Counted from the first letter of the stretch, positions 16,589-25,591 are shown. The stretch is 35,193 bases of DNA from Acidiferrobacteraceae bacterium (GCA_003228915.1 QIGL01000028.1:1-35193), one strand, 5' to 3'. Numbers and translations: made by a program. Notes: generated from the sequence alone by a model not told the origin.

Positions 16589-17435
16589 AATATTTTTCTT
16601 GTTTTATTGCTGTCATTAATTTACTTGTTATTTCGCCTACTTTAAACATATTATTGTTGATACGCTTAACCGGAACTATGCCAATTATACTGTTGGTTAA
16701 AAAAACTTCGTTTGCATTATTTAAACACGATTTCTCAAGTATTTTAATTTCTGTATTAATCCCCAGTCTATTGGCCTGTATCAAAACGTTTTCTCGCATG
16801 ACCCCTGCGACCCCGTAATTAATAAGTTCAGGGGTTTTCAGCGTATGTTTCTCGATTACGAATATATTTGACGAAATGGCTTCGACAAGATTATTGTCTG
16901 GATCACACATTATTCCAATCCGGTTATTATATCCTGACTCTTCATTATTGACCTCAATACTTGCCATCACTTGTGTCAGTCTGTTGAGGTGTTTGATGCC
17001 CGCCAGTTGCGGGTCAGGGTAAATGACATGATTGCTGATAAAAGTCTCGATGCCCCCTGCTCTTTCTTGCCCATCTTTTTTACCCGGCCACGGACTGCTA
17101 CTAAGAATGCGGGTACAGACCTGTTCGGGATCTGGCCGATAACCTCGCTTACCAATGCCTCGGGTTAATATTAATTTGATTACGCCTTTGTTGATTCTAC
17201 CAGCTAGTAATTTTAGTTCCTGGTTGATGGTTTCCTGGTCGGGAATTGTTAATGATAACTGCCTGCAACCCTTGGCTAAGCGCAACCAGTGCAAATCCCA
17301 AAGCAATGTCACACCATCATGCACGGCAATTGTTTCAAAGATCCCGTCGCCATAATTTAAGCCCCTGTCGTTTATATCGACCGTGCTGCCTGGTTTGCCA
17401 TTAATCAGGGTTATGTATTGTGATTGTTCAGTCAT
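16581..17435 (-). CDS. pabC: Aminodeoxychorismate lyase
   Basis: The 284-residue fold-type IV PLP enzyme releases pyruvate from 4-amino-4-deoxychorismate to give p-aminobenzoate for folate. The motifs are NDRGLNYGDGIFET (22-35), the PLP lysine K148 in GIKHLNRL, and EAISSNIF (185-192), which holds the cofactor phosphate. The KHLNRL pattern favours PabC over a branched-chain aminotransferase. It follows pabB by 31 bp. Confidence 0.94.
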   Translation of the reverse strand: MTEQSQYITLINGKPGSTVDINDRGLNYGDGIFETIAVHDGVTLLWDLHWLRLAKGCRQLSLTIPDQETINQELKLLAGRINKGVIKLILTRGIGKRGYRPDPEQVCTRILSSSPWPGKKDGQERAGGIETFISNHVIYPDPQLAGIKHLNRLTQVMASIEVNNEESGYNNRIGIMCDPDNNLVEAISSNIFVIEKHTLKTPELINYGVAGVMRENVLIQANRLGINTEIKILEKSCLNNANEVFLTNSIIGIVPVKRINNNMFKVGEITSKLMTAIKQEKYYA

Positions 17436-17466
17436 GTCGTTTAGTTAATACCTGCTTATAATCCCT

Positions 17467-18870
17467 TCAATTTGTGATCGCCTGGATTAAACCCCTGGCT
17501 TTGGCCCGCGTCTCATCCAGTTCTCGCTCCGGTTCGGAATCAGCGACCAGGCCACTACCGGCCCGAAAATGGAGATTACCTTTTTCGACAACCAGCGTTC
17601 GAATTAAAATATTTAAATCCATATCACCACTGGTATTGATATAACCCATGGCACCGGTATATGCCCCCCGCGAGCATTTTTCCATATCCCGTATGATTTC
17701 CATGCACCTGACTTTTGGGCAGCCGGTAATGGTCCCGCCTGGAAAAACAGCACGGATAATGTCAGCTGGAGATTTATTTTCTGCCAGTAAGCCTTCCACC
17801 TGGGATACGATGTGGTGTACGTGCTTATAAGTTTCTACGACCATCATTTCGCTAACCTCAACAGAGCCCGGGCGGCAGACTCTCCCCAGGTCATTTCGTT
17901 CCAGGTCAATCAGCATAATATGCTCTGCCCGTTCTTTCGCGTTTGCCACCAGTGCCGCAGGTAAGTCGTCATCAAGTGTTTGGTTGGAATTCCTGGGAAA
18001 AGTACCGGCAATAGGACGTGTTGTTACTTTATTGTTTTTACAGCTCACCAGTCTTTCAGGAGAAGAGCTAATGATAGCGCACTCATCGGACAACCTGGCA
18101 AGTCCTGCAAACGGGCCAGGATTAGTTTTGCACAAGTGCTGGTAAATTTCTGCGGCACTGCCCTGCTTGATGTTTGCATGCCATTTCCTGGATAAATTTA
18201 CCTGGAAAATATCGCCATCATGTATGTACTGTTTTACGCGGTTTATGTTGTCCAGGTATATTTTTTCATTTTCTTCATGTAAGCGGTTTATGCGAATTTC
18301 TTTTGTTTCTTCTTCGACCCCCAGATCGGCGATATCTTTATTTAGTTTTAAAAAGTCTGATTCTGAAACAGACTGTTCGGCGACGATTGTTATTTCGCCA
18401 GAATGTTTGTTACTAATAATTGCAGCAGGACACCTGACCGCCATGGCCACGGGAATATTTTTTTTGGTTGGTAACTGGCCCAGGCTTGTTTCAATCTGGG
18501 ATACCAGCTCATAAGACAGGAATATAAACCAGCCCCCAAGAAAAGGGAGCTCCTCTATATCTTGATAATTTAATTTTTTATTTTCTATATTTTCCCGGAG
18601 ATTGTTTTCAGATTTTTTATGTTTCCAGATATCATCAAATGCGCTCAGGAAATCGTTTTCCGGGAGCGGTTTATTGTCCAAAGACAATTCGTAGTGACTG
18701 TTGAGTACCAAGGCCTGGCCAGGTAATGCAAATAGAATGTCATAACGGGAGTACCGGTTCTGGTCCCCTGTATTTTTTGCGGTGCTCTGCAGCAGAAAAG
18801 GAAAATGTCGCGGGTTTGACTGATGGAGCCCGAGCAAGCTCACGTTATTATCTGAGCTGACGACTCGCAT
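17467..18870 (-). CDS. pabB: Aminodeoxychorismate synthase component I
   Basis: The 467-residue chorismate-utilising enzyme has the family signatures GDIFQVNLSR, SSSPERL, RPIAGTFPRN (285-294), AEHIMLIDLERNDLGRV and FPGGTITGCPKVR. It aminates chorismate with ammonia from a PabA glutaminase, which is not in this window. The motif at 286-290 is PIAGT, whereas E. coli PabB has PIKGT with a nucleophilic lysine. This makes the sequence alone ambiguous with TrpE. The adjacent pabC supports PabB, though not decisively. It lies 54 bp after fabF. Confidence 0.85.
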   Translation of the reverse strand: MRVVSSDNNVSLLGLHQSNPRHFPFLLQSTAKNTGDQNRYSRYDILFALPGQALVLNSHYELSLDNKPLPENDFLSAFDDIWKHKKSENNLRENIENKKLNYQDIEELPFLGGWFIFLSYELVSQIETSLGQLPTKKNIPVAMAVRCPAAIISNKHSGEITIVAEQSVSESDFLKLNKDIADLGVEEETKEIRINRLHEENEKIYLDNINRVKQYIHDGDIFQVNLSRKWHANIKQGSAAEIYQHLCKTNPGPFAGLARLSDECAIISSSPERLVSCKNNKVTTRPIAGTFPRNSNQTLDDDLPAALVANAKERAEHIMLIDLERNDLGRVCRPGSVEVSEMMVVETYKHVHHIVSQVEGLLAENKSPADIIRAVFPGGTITGCPKVRCMEIIRDMEKCSRGAYTGAMGYINTSGDMDLNILIRTLVVEKGNLHFRAGSGLVADSEPERELDETRAKARGLIQAITN

Positions 18871-18924
18871 TTAACTAAATATAAATTTCCTGGATAAATT
18901 CTAAAGTTGGACCTGGGCAGGCCT

Positions 18925-20166
18925 TTAATTAACCTTGCTCATTACCAGTGTGCCATTGGTACCGCCAAAACCAAAAGAGTTTGAGAGCGCAACATTAATG
19001 GTCATGTCTCTTTTTACGCCGGGTACAAAATCAAGATCGCACGCAGGATCCTGGTTGCTAATATTAATTGTCGGCGGTGCAACCTGATTGTATATGGATA
19101 GTGCCGTATAAATAGCTTCAACTCCACCAGCCGCGCCAAGCAAGTGACCGGTCATGGATTTTGTAGAGCTTATTGCCAGTTTGCTGGCATGGGTGCCAAA
19201 GGCAGCTTCCAGTGCCCGGGTCTCGGCCAGGTCACCCAACGGTGTTGACGTGCCGTGGGCGTTCACATAATCGACCTGTTCCGGCTTGATGCCCGCATAA
19301 CCCAACGCGGATAACATGCAGCGCCTGGCGCCATCGCCATCTTCTGGCGGGCTGGTCATGTGGTGGGCGTCGCCACTCATGCCAAACCCGTCAACCGAGG
19401 CATAAATTTTTGCACCTCGATTCATAGCGTGCTCATACTCTTCCAGTACCACCACACCTGCGCCTTCACTTAATACGAAACCATCACGGTCAAGATCCCA
19501 CGGGCGGCTGGCACCCTGGGGATCATCATTACGGAAACTAAGCGCCCTGGCATTACCAAATCCACTCATACTAGTTGGTGTAACAGCAGCTTCGGCACCG
19601 CCTGCTACCATGACATCGGCATCGCCATATTCAATCATACGGCTGGCGTCGCCAATACTGTGAGTCGCCGTTGTACAGGCAGTTACTATTGCCAGGTTGG
19701 GTCCTTTTAACCCCAGCATGATAGACAAGTCCCCGGATATCATATTGATGATGCTCATGGGAATATAAAACGGGGATACGCGACGTGGTCCCTTGGCGCT
19801 GATTACCGATGTTGTTTTTTCGATTGTATTGATACCGCCAATACCGGAACCAATTATCACGCCCATCCTGTGGGCATTGGCTGGTGTAACGGTTAAACCA
19901 GAATCTTTAAATGCTTCGAGACCAGCCGAGACGCCTAGCTGGATAAAACGATCCATTTTTTTTGCTTCTTTGAAAGGGATGAAATCAAGCGGGTCGAAAT
20001 CATTCACTTCACCGGCAAAAGTAGATGGAAAGCCCGTAGCATCGAAGTTTTCAATCGGTGCAATACCACTTTTGCCGGCAAGAATATTGATCCAGTTTTT
20101 TTCAACCCCAATACCAATGGGAGAAAGTACCCCAAGACCAGTAATCACGACGCGTCGCTTGCTCAA
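18925..20166 (-). CDS. fabF: 3-oxoacyl-ACP synthase II
   Basis: The 413-residue condensing enzyme elongates acyl-ACP with malonyl-ACP. It has the Cys-His-His triad C164 (VTACTTATHS), H304 (NAHGTSTPLGD) and H341 (MTGHLLGAAGG), plus K336. The start MSKRRVVITG is the family's usual one and is encoded by TTG. An AGAGG ribosome site lies 8 bases upstream. A terminator-like hairpin lies between acpP and this gene. Confidence 0.97.
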   Translation of the reverse strand: MSKRRVVITGLGVLSPIGIGVEKNWINILAGKSGIAPIENFDATGFPSTFAGEVNDFDPLDFIPFKEAKKMDRFIQLGVSAGLEAFKDSGLTVTPANAHRMGVIIGSGIGGINTIEKTTSVISAKGPRRVSPFYIPMSIINMISGDLSIMLGLKGPNLAIVTACTTATHSIGDASRMIEYGDADVMVAGGAEAAVTPTSMSGFGNARALSFRNDDPQGASRPWDLDRDGFVLSEGAGVVVLEEYEHAMNRGAKIYASVDGFGMSGDAHHMTSPPEDGDGARRCMLSALGYAGIKPEQVDYVNAHGTSTPLGDLAETRALEAAFGTHASKLAISSTKSMTGHLLGAAGGVEAIYTALSIYNQVAPPTINISNQDPACDLDFVPGVKRDMTINVALSNSFGFGGTNGTLVMSKVN

Positions 20167-20253
20167 GTATCCAGCCTCTCCAGGGAATTATTTATTGTTT
20201 TATTTAATCGCAGTAAAAAATTGTTACGGCTATCGCAAAAATAACAAAACAAA

Positions 20254-20271
20254 GTCAGCAATTTTGCTGAC
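20254..20271 (-). terminator. Terminator-like hairpin between acpP and fabF
   Basis: A perfect 7-bp stem (GTCAGCA/TGCTGAC) with a 4-base loop lies 76 bases after the acpP stop on the minus strand. It is followed by a T-rich tract with only a few interruptions (TTTGTTTTGTTATTTTT). This is a good intrinsic terminator or attenuator that would keep acpP mRNA more abundant than the fabF-onward message. Confidence 0.7.
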
Positions 20272-20347
20272 CTGAAAGCCATATCTGAAATACGGATTAA
20301 ATTTGCAATACCAGCGCTAATAATCAACAGATCACCAGCAGGTAGAT

Positions 20348-20581
20348 TTACTGGTTCTTGTTAACGTAATCTATTGCCTGTTGAACAGTTGTAATCTTTT
20401 CGGCATCTTCATCAGGAATTTCAGTATCAAATTCTTCTTCCAGCGCCATGACCAGCTCTACGGTGTCAAGCGAATCTGCACCAAGATCATCTACAAACGA
20501 AGCCGCATTGACTACTTCACCCTCGTTCACCCCAAGTTGTTCGATTACGATTTTTTTTACTCTTTCTTCGATACTGCTCAT
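20348..20581 (-). CDS. acpP: Acyl carrier protein
   Basis: This 77-residue acidic four-helix carrier holds the growing acyl chain on a phosphopantetheine attached to S37 in GADSLDT. The start chosen is ATG at 20581 ([10 protein letters not shown]). It is preceded by a strong AGGAGG site at 20593-20598, 11 bases away. A longer frame reading upstream through this site is not used. A possible own promoter lies at 20628-20657 and a hairpin-terminator follows, which fits the high and separate expression usual for acpP. Confidence 0.98.
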   Translation of the reverse strand: MSSIEERVKKIVIEQLGVNEGEVVNAASFVDDLGADSLDTVELVMALEEEFDTEIPDEDAEKITTVQQAIDYVNKNQ

Positions 20582-20627
20582 AGCTATAATTTCCTCCTGA
20601 TTTGAGCACAAGGCCCGGCGAGGGCGC

Positions 20628-20657
20628 ATTGTATTCTTATTTGACGACCAAGGTCTA
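20628..20657 (-). promoter_or_regulatory. Candidate acpP promoter
   Basis: On the minus strand a -35-like TAGACC (4 of 6 consensus) and a -10 TACAAT (5 of 6) are separated by 18 bases. Transcription would start about 40 bases before the acpP ATG. Confidence 0.4.
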
Positions 20658-20681
20658 GTTCTAGAATCAACCTGGAACTAG
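20655..20681 (-). other. Hairpin over the fabG stop codon
   Basis: A perfect 7-bp inverted repeat (CTAGTTC/GAACTAG) with a 13-base loop spans the fabG stop codon. It partly overlaps the candidate acpP -35. It could be a processing site, a weak terminator or an operator. Confidence 0.4.
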
Positions 20682-21424
20682 CCCATATAAAGGCCTCCAT
20701 TGACGTGCATGGTGGTACCCGTAATATATGCGCCAGCATCTGAGACCAGATACACGACCGCAGCAGCCACGTCCTCAGCGCTACCCAGGCGAGATAGCGG
20801 GATATTATCGCAAATGGCTGCCCGTTGTTCTTCTGATAATGCCCGCGTCATATCTGTATCTATAAAACCAGGGGCAACTGAGTTTACCGTAATATTCCTG
20901 GGAGCCAGTTCTCGCGCCAGCGCTCTTGTGAAGCCATTTACGCCTGCTTTAGCTGCGCAATAGTTGGTTTGGCCAGGATTGCCGACTTCGCCCACCACAG
21001 AGGAAATACTGACTATTCTGCCCTTTCTGGCCTTGGTCATGGGTCGGCAACAGGCTTTACTCAAACGAAATAAGGATTTGAGATTGGTTTCCATAATGGC
21101 GTCCCATTCCTCGTCCTTCATGCGCATGAGCAAATTATCCCGGGTAATACCGGCATTGTTAACCAGGATACTAGGCGCTTGGCCGGTTATTTCCTTAATG
21201 CTTGTCATGAGTGCGCTGACTGAATCTTGACTGGTCACATCTAACACCAATCCACTTCCATTAATATTATTTTCTTTCAAATACTTATCTATGCTATCTA
21301 CACCATTACTTGAGGTAGCAGTACCCATGACCTGGGCGCCCTCAGCGCCTAAAGCGAGGGCTATGGCCTTACCGATACCCCGTGTTGCCCCTGTAACCAG
21401 TGCTACTTCGCCCTGTAATGACAT
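20678..21424 (-). CDS. fabG: 3-oxoacyl-ACP reductase
   Basis: The 248-residue short-chain dehydrogenase reduces 3-oxoacyl-ACP with NADPH. The cofactor motif TGATRGIG is at 11-18, NNAG at 89-92, and the catalytic set N114, S142, Y155 and K159 has the spacing of E. coli FabG. It follows fabD by 9 bp and precedes acpP by 96 bp. Confidence 0.97.
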   Translation of the reverse strand: MSLQGEVALVTGATRGIGKAIALALGAEGAQVMGTATSSNGVDSIDKYLKENNINGSGLVLDVTSQDSVSALMTSIKEITGQAPSILVNNAGITRDNLLMRMKDEEWDAIMETNLKSLFRLSKACCRPMTKARKGRIVSISSVVGEVGNPGQTNYCAAKAGVNGFTRALARELAPRNITVNSVAPGFIDTDMTRALSEEQRAAICDNIPLSRLGSAEDVAAAVVYLVSDAGAYITGTTMHVNGGLYMG

Positions 21425-21433
21425 ATTTTCCCC

Positions 21434-22384
21434 TTATTGAGCAAGTGTTTGAGTCTGAACTCTCTCAAGTGCCGAATCGAGACTGGCGCTATCATAAACC
21501 GGTAATGTTTTTGCTTCTTTAGTGATGCGTTTGTTGAGCCCTGTTAATACCCTGCCAGGCCCACACTCTATGATTGTTTTTACGCCCTGGCTGGCTATTT
21601 TTTCAACTGTCTCCACCCATCGCACTGGGTTTTCTATTTGCTGCACTAACAAGGCACGGATATCTTCAGCTTTATTTTCTGCCTTAACATTTACATTATG
21701 TAAAACCGGAATTTCTGGCGTGCTGATGGTGACGGACGTTAAACGATCTGCCATGTTATTGGCTGCGTCATGCATTAATGCGCAGTGAGAAGGCACACTA
21801 ACAGGCAATATAATCGCTCTTTTAGCCCCTGCTGCACCGGCCTGGGCTACGGCGCGATCTACTGCAGCGGTATCACCAGCAATGACTACCTGGCCCGGTG
21901 AGTTGTAGTTGACGGCATCTAATACCTGCCCTGACGCCGCTGTCTCACACAGGACCCTGACTGCCGCATCCTCGAGGCCGATTATGGCCGCCATAGCGCC
22001 CTTGCCTGCAGGTACTGCAGCTTGCATAAACCTGGCGCGATCAGCCACTAAACGAACAGCATCAGAAAATGCCAGGGCACCAGCACAAACCAGCGCAGTG
22101 TATTCTCCGAGGCTATGGCCTGCCAGTACGGCAGGTAAAGGACCGCCACGTTGTTGCCAGACTCGCCAAACTGCAACGCCCGCAGTTAGCATGGCGGGCT
22201 GGGTGTTCTGTGTCTTATTTAAATCTGCTTCAGGTCCGTTGCACACCAATTGCCATAGGTCGTGCCCAAGCGCCTCACTGGCCTCGTGGTATGTTTTTGT
22301 TACAACATCAAAATTTTCTGCCAGCGCGCTGGACATGCCAACCGATTGCGAACCTTGGCCAGGAAAAACAAATGCCAATGCCAT
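21434..22384 (-). CDS. fabD: Malonyl-CoA:ACP transacylase
   Basis: The 316-residue enzyme loads malonyl groups onto AcpP. It has the nucleophile S91 in AGHSLGEY, the partner H200 in VPSHCALM, the oxyanion region FPGQGSQ (7-13) and arginine in RARFMQ. A strong candidate promoter lies 36-65 bases upstream of the ATG, so fabD and fabG can be transcribed independently of fabH. Confidence 0.97.
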   Translation of the reverse strand: MALAFVFPGQGSQSVGMSSALAENFDVVTKTYHEASEALGHDLWQLVCNGPEADLNKTQNTQPAMLTAGVAVWRVWQQRGGPLPAVLAGHSLGEYTALVCAGALAFSDAVRLVADRARFMQAAVPAGKGAMAAIIGLEDAAVRVLCETAASGQVLDAVNYNSPGQVVIAGDTAAVDRAVAQAGAAGAKRAIILPVSVPSHCALMHDAANNMADRLTSVTISTPEIPVLHNVNVKAENKAEDIRALLVQQIENPVRWVETVEKIASQGVKTIIECGPGRVLTGLNKRITKEAKTLPVYDSASLDSALERVQTQTLAQ

Positions 22385-22420
22385 AAAAACTATCCTTACC
22401 TTTAATTATTAAATTCTTAA

Positions 22421-22449
22421 ATTATAAAAAAACAAAATACTTTAGACAA
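22421..22449 (-). promoter_or_regulatory. Candidate sigma-70 promoter of fabD
   Basis: On the minus strand, TTGTCT (4 of 6 consensus) is followed after 17 bases by a perfect TATAAT. The spacer is T-rich. The start point would be near 22414, giving a leader of about 30 bases before fabD. Confidence 0.6.
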
Positions 22450-22534
22450 GATTAACAAGATTTACTGGATTAAAACGTACATCTGAATCCAATCTGCAAT
22501 GTTAAGTAATCATGTTCATCCCGGATGTACAAAT

Positions 22535-22563
22535 GCCGCAGGTGCAGGACGCACAGGAGCGGC
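22535..22563 (-). other. GC-rich hairpin in the fabH-fabD gap
   Basis: An outer 5-bp stem (GCCGC/GCGGC) encloses an inner 4-bp stem (GTGC/GCAC) with a 5-base loop, 23 bases after the fabH stop. No T tract follows, so it is not a canonical terminator. It may protect the 3' end or slow transcription into fabD. Confidence 0.35.
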
Positions 22564-22586
22564 CTGTCTATGTTTTTATTACTTGG

Positions 22587-23555
22587 TTAATATTTCAACA
22601 AGACCGATCCCCAGGTAAAACCTCCGCCAAATGCCTCCATCATGACAGTATCGCCACGCTTAATACGGCCATCACGGACGGCTTCATCGAATGCCAGCGG
22701 GATCGACGCCGCTGACGTATTACCGTGTTTGTTCACAGTGACAACAACATGATCAGTGGATATGCCAAGTTTTTTTGCTGTTGCATTGATGATCCTGATG
22801 TTTGCCTGGTGCGGCACGAGCCAGGTGATGTCTGATTTTTTCATGTTATTTGCTGCCAGCGTTTCATCAACAATTCGACCGAGCGTATTGACCGCAACCC
22901 GGAATACTTCATTGCCCTGCATCTGGATATAGGCCTCGGTTTGTTTTAATTTTTCATGACCGCTGGAAACACCGACGGGCACGGTTAACAGTTCCTTATA
23001 TTTGCCATCAGCATGTAAATGCGACGAGATAATGCCTTCTGAATCGCTCGCTTCCAGTATGACCGCACCAGCACCATCCCCAAACAGCACACATGTAGAA
23101 CGATCACGCCAGTCAATTATGCGGGACAATGTTTCTGCCCCTACTATTAGCGCTCGTTTTGCACTACCGGTTCGTATGAATTTTTCGGCAATACCCATAC
23201 CATAAACAAAACCCGTGCAGACGGCCTGGACATCAAAGGCGGCGCAGCCATGGATGCCGAGTCTTTCTTGCAATAAACAGGCGGTGCTGGGAAATATTCG
23301 GTCAGGCGTGGTGGTTGCAACAATTATGAGATCGATGTCTTTGGCGTTTATATTGGCCGCGCTTATGGCATTACGTGCTGCTGCTTCAGCTAAATCGCAA
23401 GTAAATTCATTGTCACCTGCTATTCGTCTCTCTTCAATCCCGGTGCGCGAGACAATCCACTCACTGGTGGTGTCGACAATTTTTTCCAGGTCGGCATTGG
23501 TGAGTATTTTTTCTGGCAGGTAACTACCGGTTCCGGTTATTTTAGAATATTTCAT
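22587..23555 (-). CDS. fabH: 3-oxoacyl-ACP synthase III
   Basis: The 322-residue enzyme starts fatty acid synthesis by condensing acetyl-CoA with malonyl-ACP. It has the triad C113 (VQAVCTGF), H249 (VPHQANIRI) and N279 ([10 protein letters not shown]). The ATG at 23555, giving [14 protein letters not shown], is 10 bases after plsX ends and matches the family's N-terminus. The frame is open upstream for 56 more codons, but that part overlaps plsX and has no homology. The ribosome site is weak, so coupling to plsX translation is likely. Confidence 0.96.
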   Translation of the reverse strand: MKYSKITGTGSYLPEKILTNADLEKIVDTTSEWIVSRTGIEERRIAGDNEFTCDLAEAAARNAISAANINAKDIDLIIVATTTPDRIFPSTACLLQERLGIHGCAAFDVQAVCTGFVYGMGIAEKFIRTGSAKRALIVGAETLSRIIDWRDRSTCVLFGDGAGAVILEASDSEGIISSHLHADGKYKELLTVPVGVSSGHEKLKQTEAYIQMQGNEVFRVAVNTLGRIVDETLAANNMKKSDITWLVPHQANIRIINATAKKLGISTDHVVVTVNKHGNTSAASIPLAFDEAVRDGRIKRGDTVMMEAFGGGFTWGSVLLKY

Positions 23556-23565
23556 CTTGAGTTTT

Positions 23566-24588
23566 TCATCCCTGTTTCTCCTCGGCAGACATCTTGCACA
23601 AGCCCGCACTAATTTTTTCCGGAACATTTGATTGAACTTCATCGAGCGCAACTTCAATGGCATGTTCAAAAGCCAGTTTGTCAGCACCGCCATGACTTTT
23701 AATGACGGTCCCCCTGAGTCCAATCAGGGTAGCGCCATTGTGGCGGCGATGGTCAACGCGTTTTCGAAAGGCCTTTAATACTGGCATGGCCACCAGGCCA
23801 ATAATTTTAGTGATCAGGTTTTTATTAAATTCCTGGCGAATCATTTGGGTAATCATTTGCGCCAGGCCTTCACTGGTTTTCAGGGCAATATTTCCCATAA
23901 ACCCGTCGCAAACAATCACATCGTAATCACTCAAAAATATTTCATTACCTTCTGCAAAACCAATGTAATTTATGGCGCTCTTCTGGAGTAACTCGGCAGC
24001 TCTTTTAACGACTTCGTTGCCTTTGATTTCTTCTTCGCCGATGTTCAGCAGCGCAATGGAGGGCGCAGTTTTACCCTCAAGAGCGGTGACGAGAATTGAC
24101 CCCATAATACCAAATTGCAACAAATGTTCGGGGGTGCAGTCAATATTTGCGCCCATGTCGAGTACCCGCAGGTGGCCATTCATGGTTGGCATGGCGCCAA
24201 TAATTGCCGGCCTGTCGATTCCAGGTAATGTTTTCAGGACAAATCTTGCCGTGGCGACCAGGGCGCCAGTATTACCAGCACTAACACAGGCATTGGCTGT
24301 GCCGTCCTTAACGAGATTAATGGCAACCCGCATGGAAGAATCTTTTTTTCTCCTCAACGCGTGGGTGACAGACTCGCCCATTGCGACTACTTGCCCGGCA
24401 TGGTGAATAACGAGACTCTCGCTCTCTTCGGCATGATGGTCTAGAAGAGACTGACGCAGAACATCCTGTTGACCAACCAGAACAAGCCTGACATCAGGAA
24501 AACGGCGCCTGAATGATAAGGCAGCGGGAATTGTGACGCTAACCCCATGGTCGCCGCCCATTGCATCAAGACTAATTACAACAGGCAA
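23566..24588 (-). CDS. plsX: Phosphate acyltransferase PlsX
   Basis: The 340-residue enzyme converts acyl-ACP to acyl-phosphate for phospholipid synthesis. The start [13 protein letters not shown] is diagnostic, as are [31 protein letters not shown] and [19 protein letters not shown]. The start codon is TTG; a short AGAG lies 6 bases before it and no upstream ATG fits better. It lies between rpmF and fabH, the standard order. Confidence 0.95.
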   Translation of the reverse strand: MPVVISLDAMGGDHGVSVTIPAALSFRRRFPDVRLVLVGQQDVLRQSLLDHHAEESESLVIHHAGQVVAMGESVTHALRRKKDSSMRVAINLVKDGTANACVSAGNTGALVATARFVLKTLPGIDRPAIIGAMPTMNGHLRVLDMGANIDCTPEHLLQFGIMGSILVTALEGKTAPSIALLNIGEEEIKGNEVVKRAAELLQKSAINYIGFAEGNEIFLSDYDVIVCDGFMGNIALKTSEGLAQMITQMIRQEFNKNLITKIIGLVAMPVLKAFRKRVDHRRHNGATLIGLRGTVIKSHGGADKLAFEHAIEVALDEVQSNVPEKISAGLCKMSAEEKQG

Positions 24589-24636
24589 GTGAGGCTCTTC
24601 TATTGATTCAGTAAAGAATTTAATCAGGTGAGCCGG

Positions 24637-24819
24637 TTAAGACTCAGTCTGGGTATCGATTACTTTTTTGCCACGATAAAAACCGTTTGGGCTAACGTGA
24701 TGACGACGATGTGTCTCGCCACTTGTAGGCTCAACAGAAAGCGTGGTAGCGCTAAGTGCGTCATGAGATCTTCTCATCCCGCGCTTGGACGGGGTCTTGC
24801 GATTTTTTTGTACGGCCAT
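24637..24819 (-). CDS. rpmF: Ribosomal protein L32
   Basis: The 60-residue basic protein begins [20 protein letters not shown], the L32 signature, and ends near GFYRGKKVI. It has no cysteines, so it is the zinc-free form. An AGGA site lies 6 bases before the ATG. It follows yceD, as in most proteobacteria. Confidence 0.97.
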   Translation of the reverse strand: MAVQKNRKTPSKRGMRRSHDALSATTLSVEPTSGETHRRHHVSPNGFYRGKKVIDTQTES

Positions 24820-24876
24820 AACTATTCCTCATCTTTAAAATTGTTCATTCTCATTCCAGTAGAAAAAAATTGGCTT

Positions 24877-25473
24877 TTATTTCTTGCCAGCTTTCTTTCC
24901 CGATCTACTATCCTTCTTTTGGTTCTGACTCTTTTGGCCTGATTTCAATTTTGCTAATACTGCAAAAGGATTGTCCTCGCGGCTCGTTTTTTGTCCTTTA
25001 TCACTGCCGGAACCAGAGCCAGTACCATTGGCAGCAGATTTTACCTGTTCGCGCTTAATCTTGCAGTCACCAGCCCGGTGTTTTGGAAACATTGGCATGG
25101 CCAAAAGTAGTTCATCTTCAATCAAATCTGTGACCGGCATTTTACCCTTACAGACAATACCGTCGTTATTTTCAACGCCCTCCTCCTGACTACCTAGCAG
25201 GAGAATATTGATCTCACTGTCTAATTGCAAAGACATCTGCCCGAGGCAACGCTGGCAAATCACATCAAAAGAGGCACCGGCACTGCCTGTTACCCGGTTT
25301 TGCTGGTCTTCACCGCGACTAAATTGTAAATCCACCTCAACCTTACCAACAGCAGAATTGCAGCTTAATACCGCTAATCTGGGCAAAGCCTGCAAGGCCA
25401 ATTGACCATTGAGCCGTTTACCCTGCTTTGCCAGCTGCAAGGGATCAACGACAGCACTAAACCCGGCATCCAT
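24877..25473 (-). CDS. yceD: YceD/DUF177 large ribosomal RNA accumulation protein
   Basis: The 198-residue product belongs to the DUF177 family, whose members affect 23S rRNA accumulation and precede rpmF. Conserved parts are VDPLQLAKQGKRLNGQ near the start, the CQRCLGQM motif, the acidic segment DLIEDELLLAMPMFPKH and the NPFAVLAKLK ending. The tail after NPFAVL is Lys/Gly/Ser-rich and longer than in E. coli. No ribosome site precedes the ATG, and the promoter's -10 ends only 9 bases upstream, so the message should be leaderless. Confidence 0.92.
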   Translation of the reverse strand: MDAGFSAVVDPLQLAKQGKRLNGQLALQALPRLAVLSCNSAVGKVEVDLQFSRGEDQQNRVTGSAGASFDVICQRCLGQMSLQLDSEINILLLGSQEEGVENNDGIVCKGKMPVTDLIEDELLLAMPMFPKHRAGDCKIKREQVKSAANGTGSGSGSDKGQKTSREDNPFAVLAKLKSGQKSQNQKKDSRSGKKAGKK

Positions 25474-25482
25474 AGGGCGCGC

Positions 25483-25511
25483 ATCATATATTTGTACTTA
25501 TACTGTGTCAA
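25483..25511 (-). promoter_or_regulatory. Near-consensus sigma-70 promoter of yceD-rpmF-plsX-fab
   Basis: On the minus strand there is a perfect -35 TTGACA (25506-25511), a 17-base spacer and a -10 TATGAT (25483-25488, 5 of 6). The predicted start, about 7 bases on, is near 25476. That is 2-3 bases before the yceD ATG. Confidence 0.75.
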
Positions 25512-25562
25512 AAGCTTGTTGCAGCATTTACCGCCTTAAAGTGCGTCAGGCTCGCGACGGGA

Positions 25563-25591
25563 TTGACAGCCACAGGCCGTTTCCGTAAAAC
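25563..25591 (+). promoter_or_regulatory. Candidate sigma-70 promoter of pycA-pycB-maf
   Basis: A perfect -35 TTGACA (25563-25568) is followed after 17 bases by TAAAAC (25586-25591, 4 of 6). The start point would be near 25598, giving a leader of about 65 bases before the TTG start of pycA. Its -35 is about 50 bases from the divergent yceD -35. Confidence 0.55.

Noticed and set aside
20582-20629. Upstream start for acyl carrier protein
   Set aside because: It would translate through a strong AGGAGG site and add 16 residues absent from AcpP proteins.
23556-23723. 56-residue N-terminal extension of FabH
   Set aside because: It overlaps the plsX end, has no family match, and the ATG at 23555 gives the normal FabH start.
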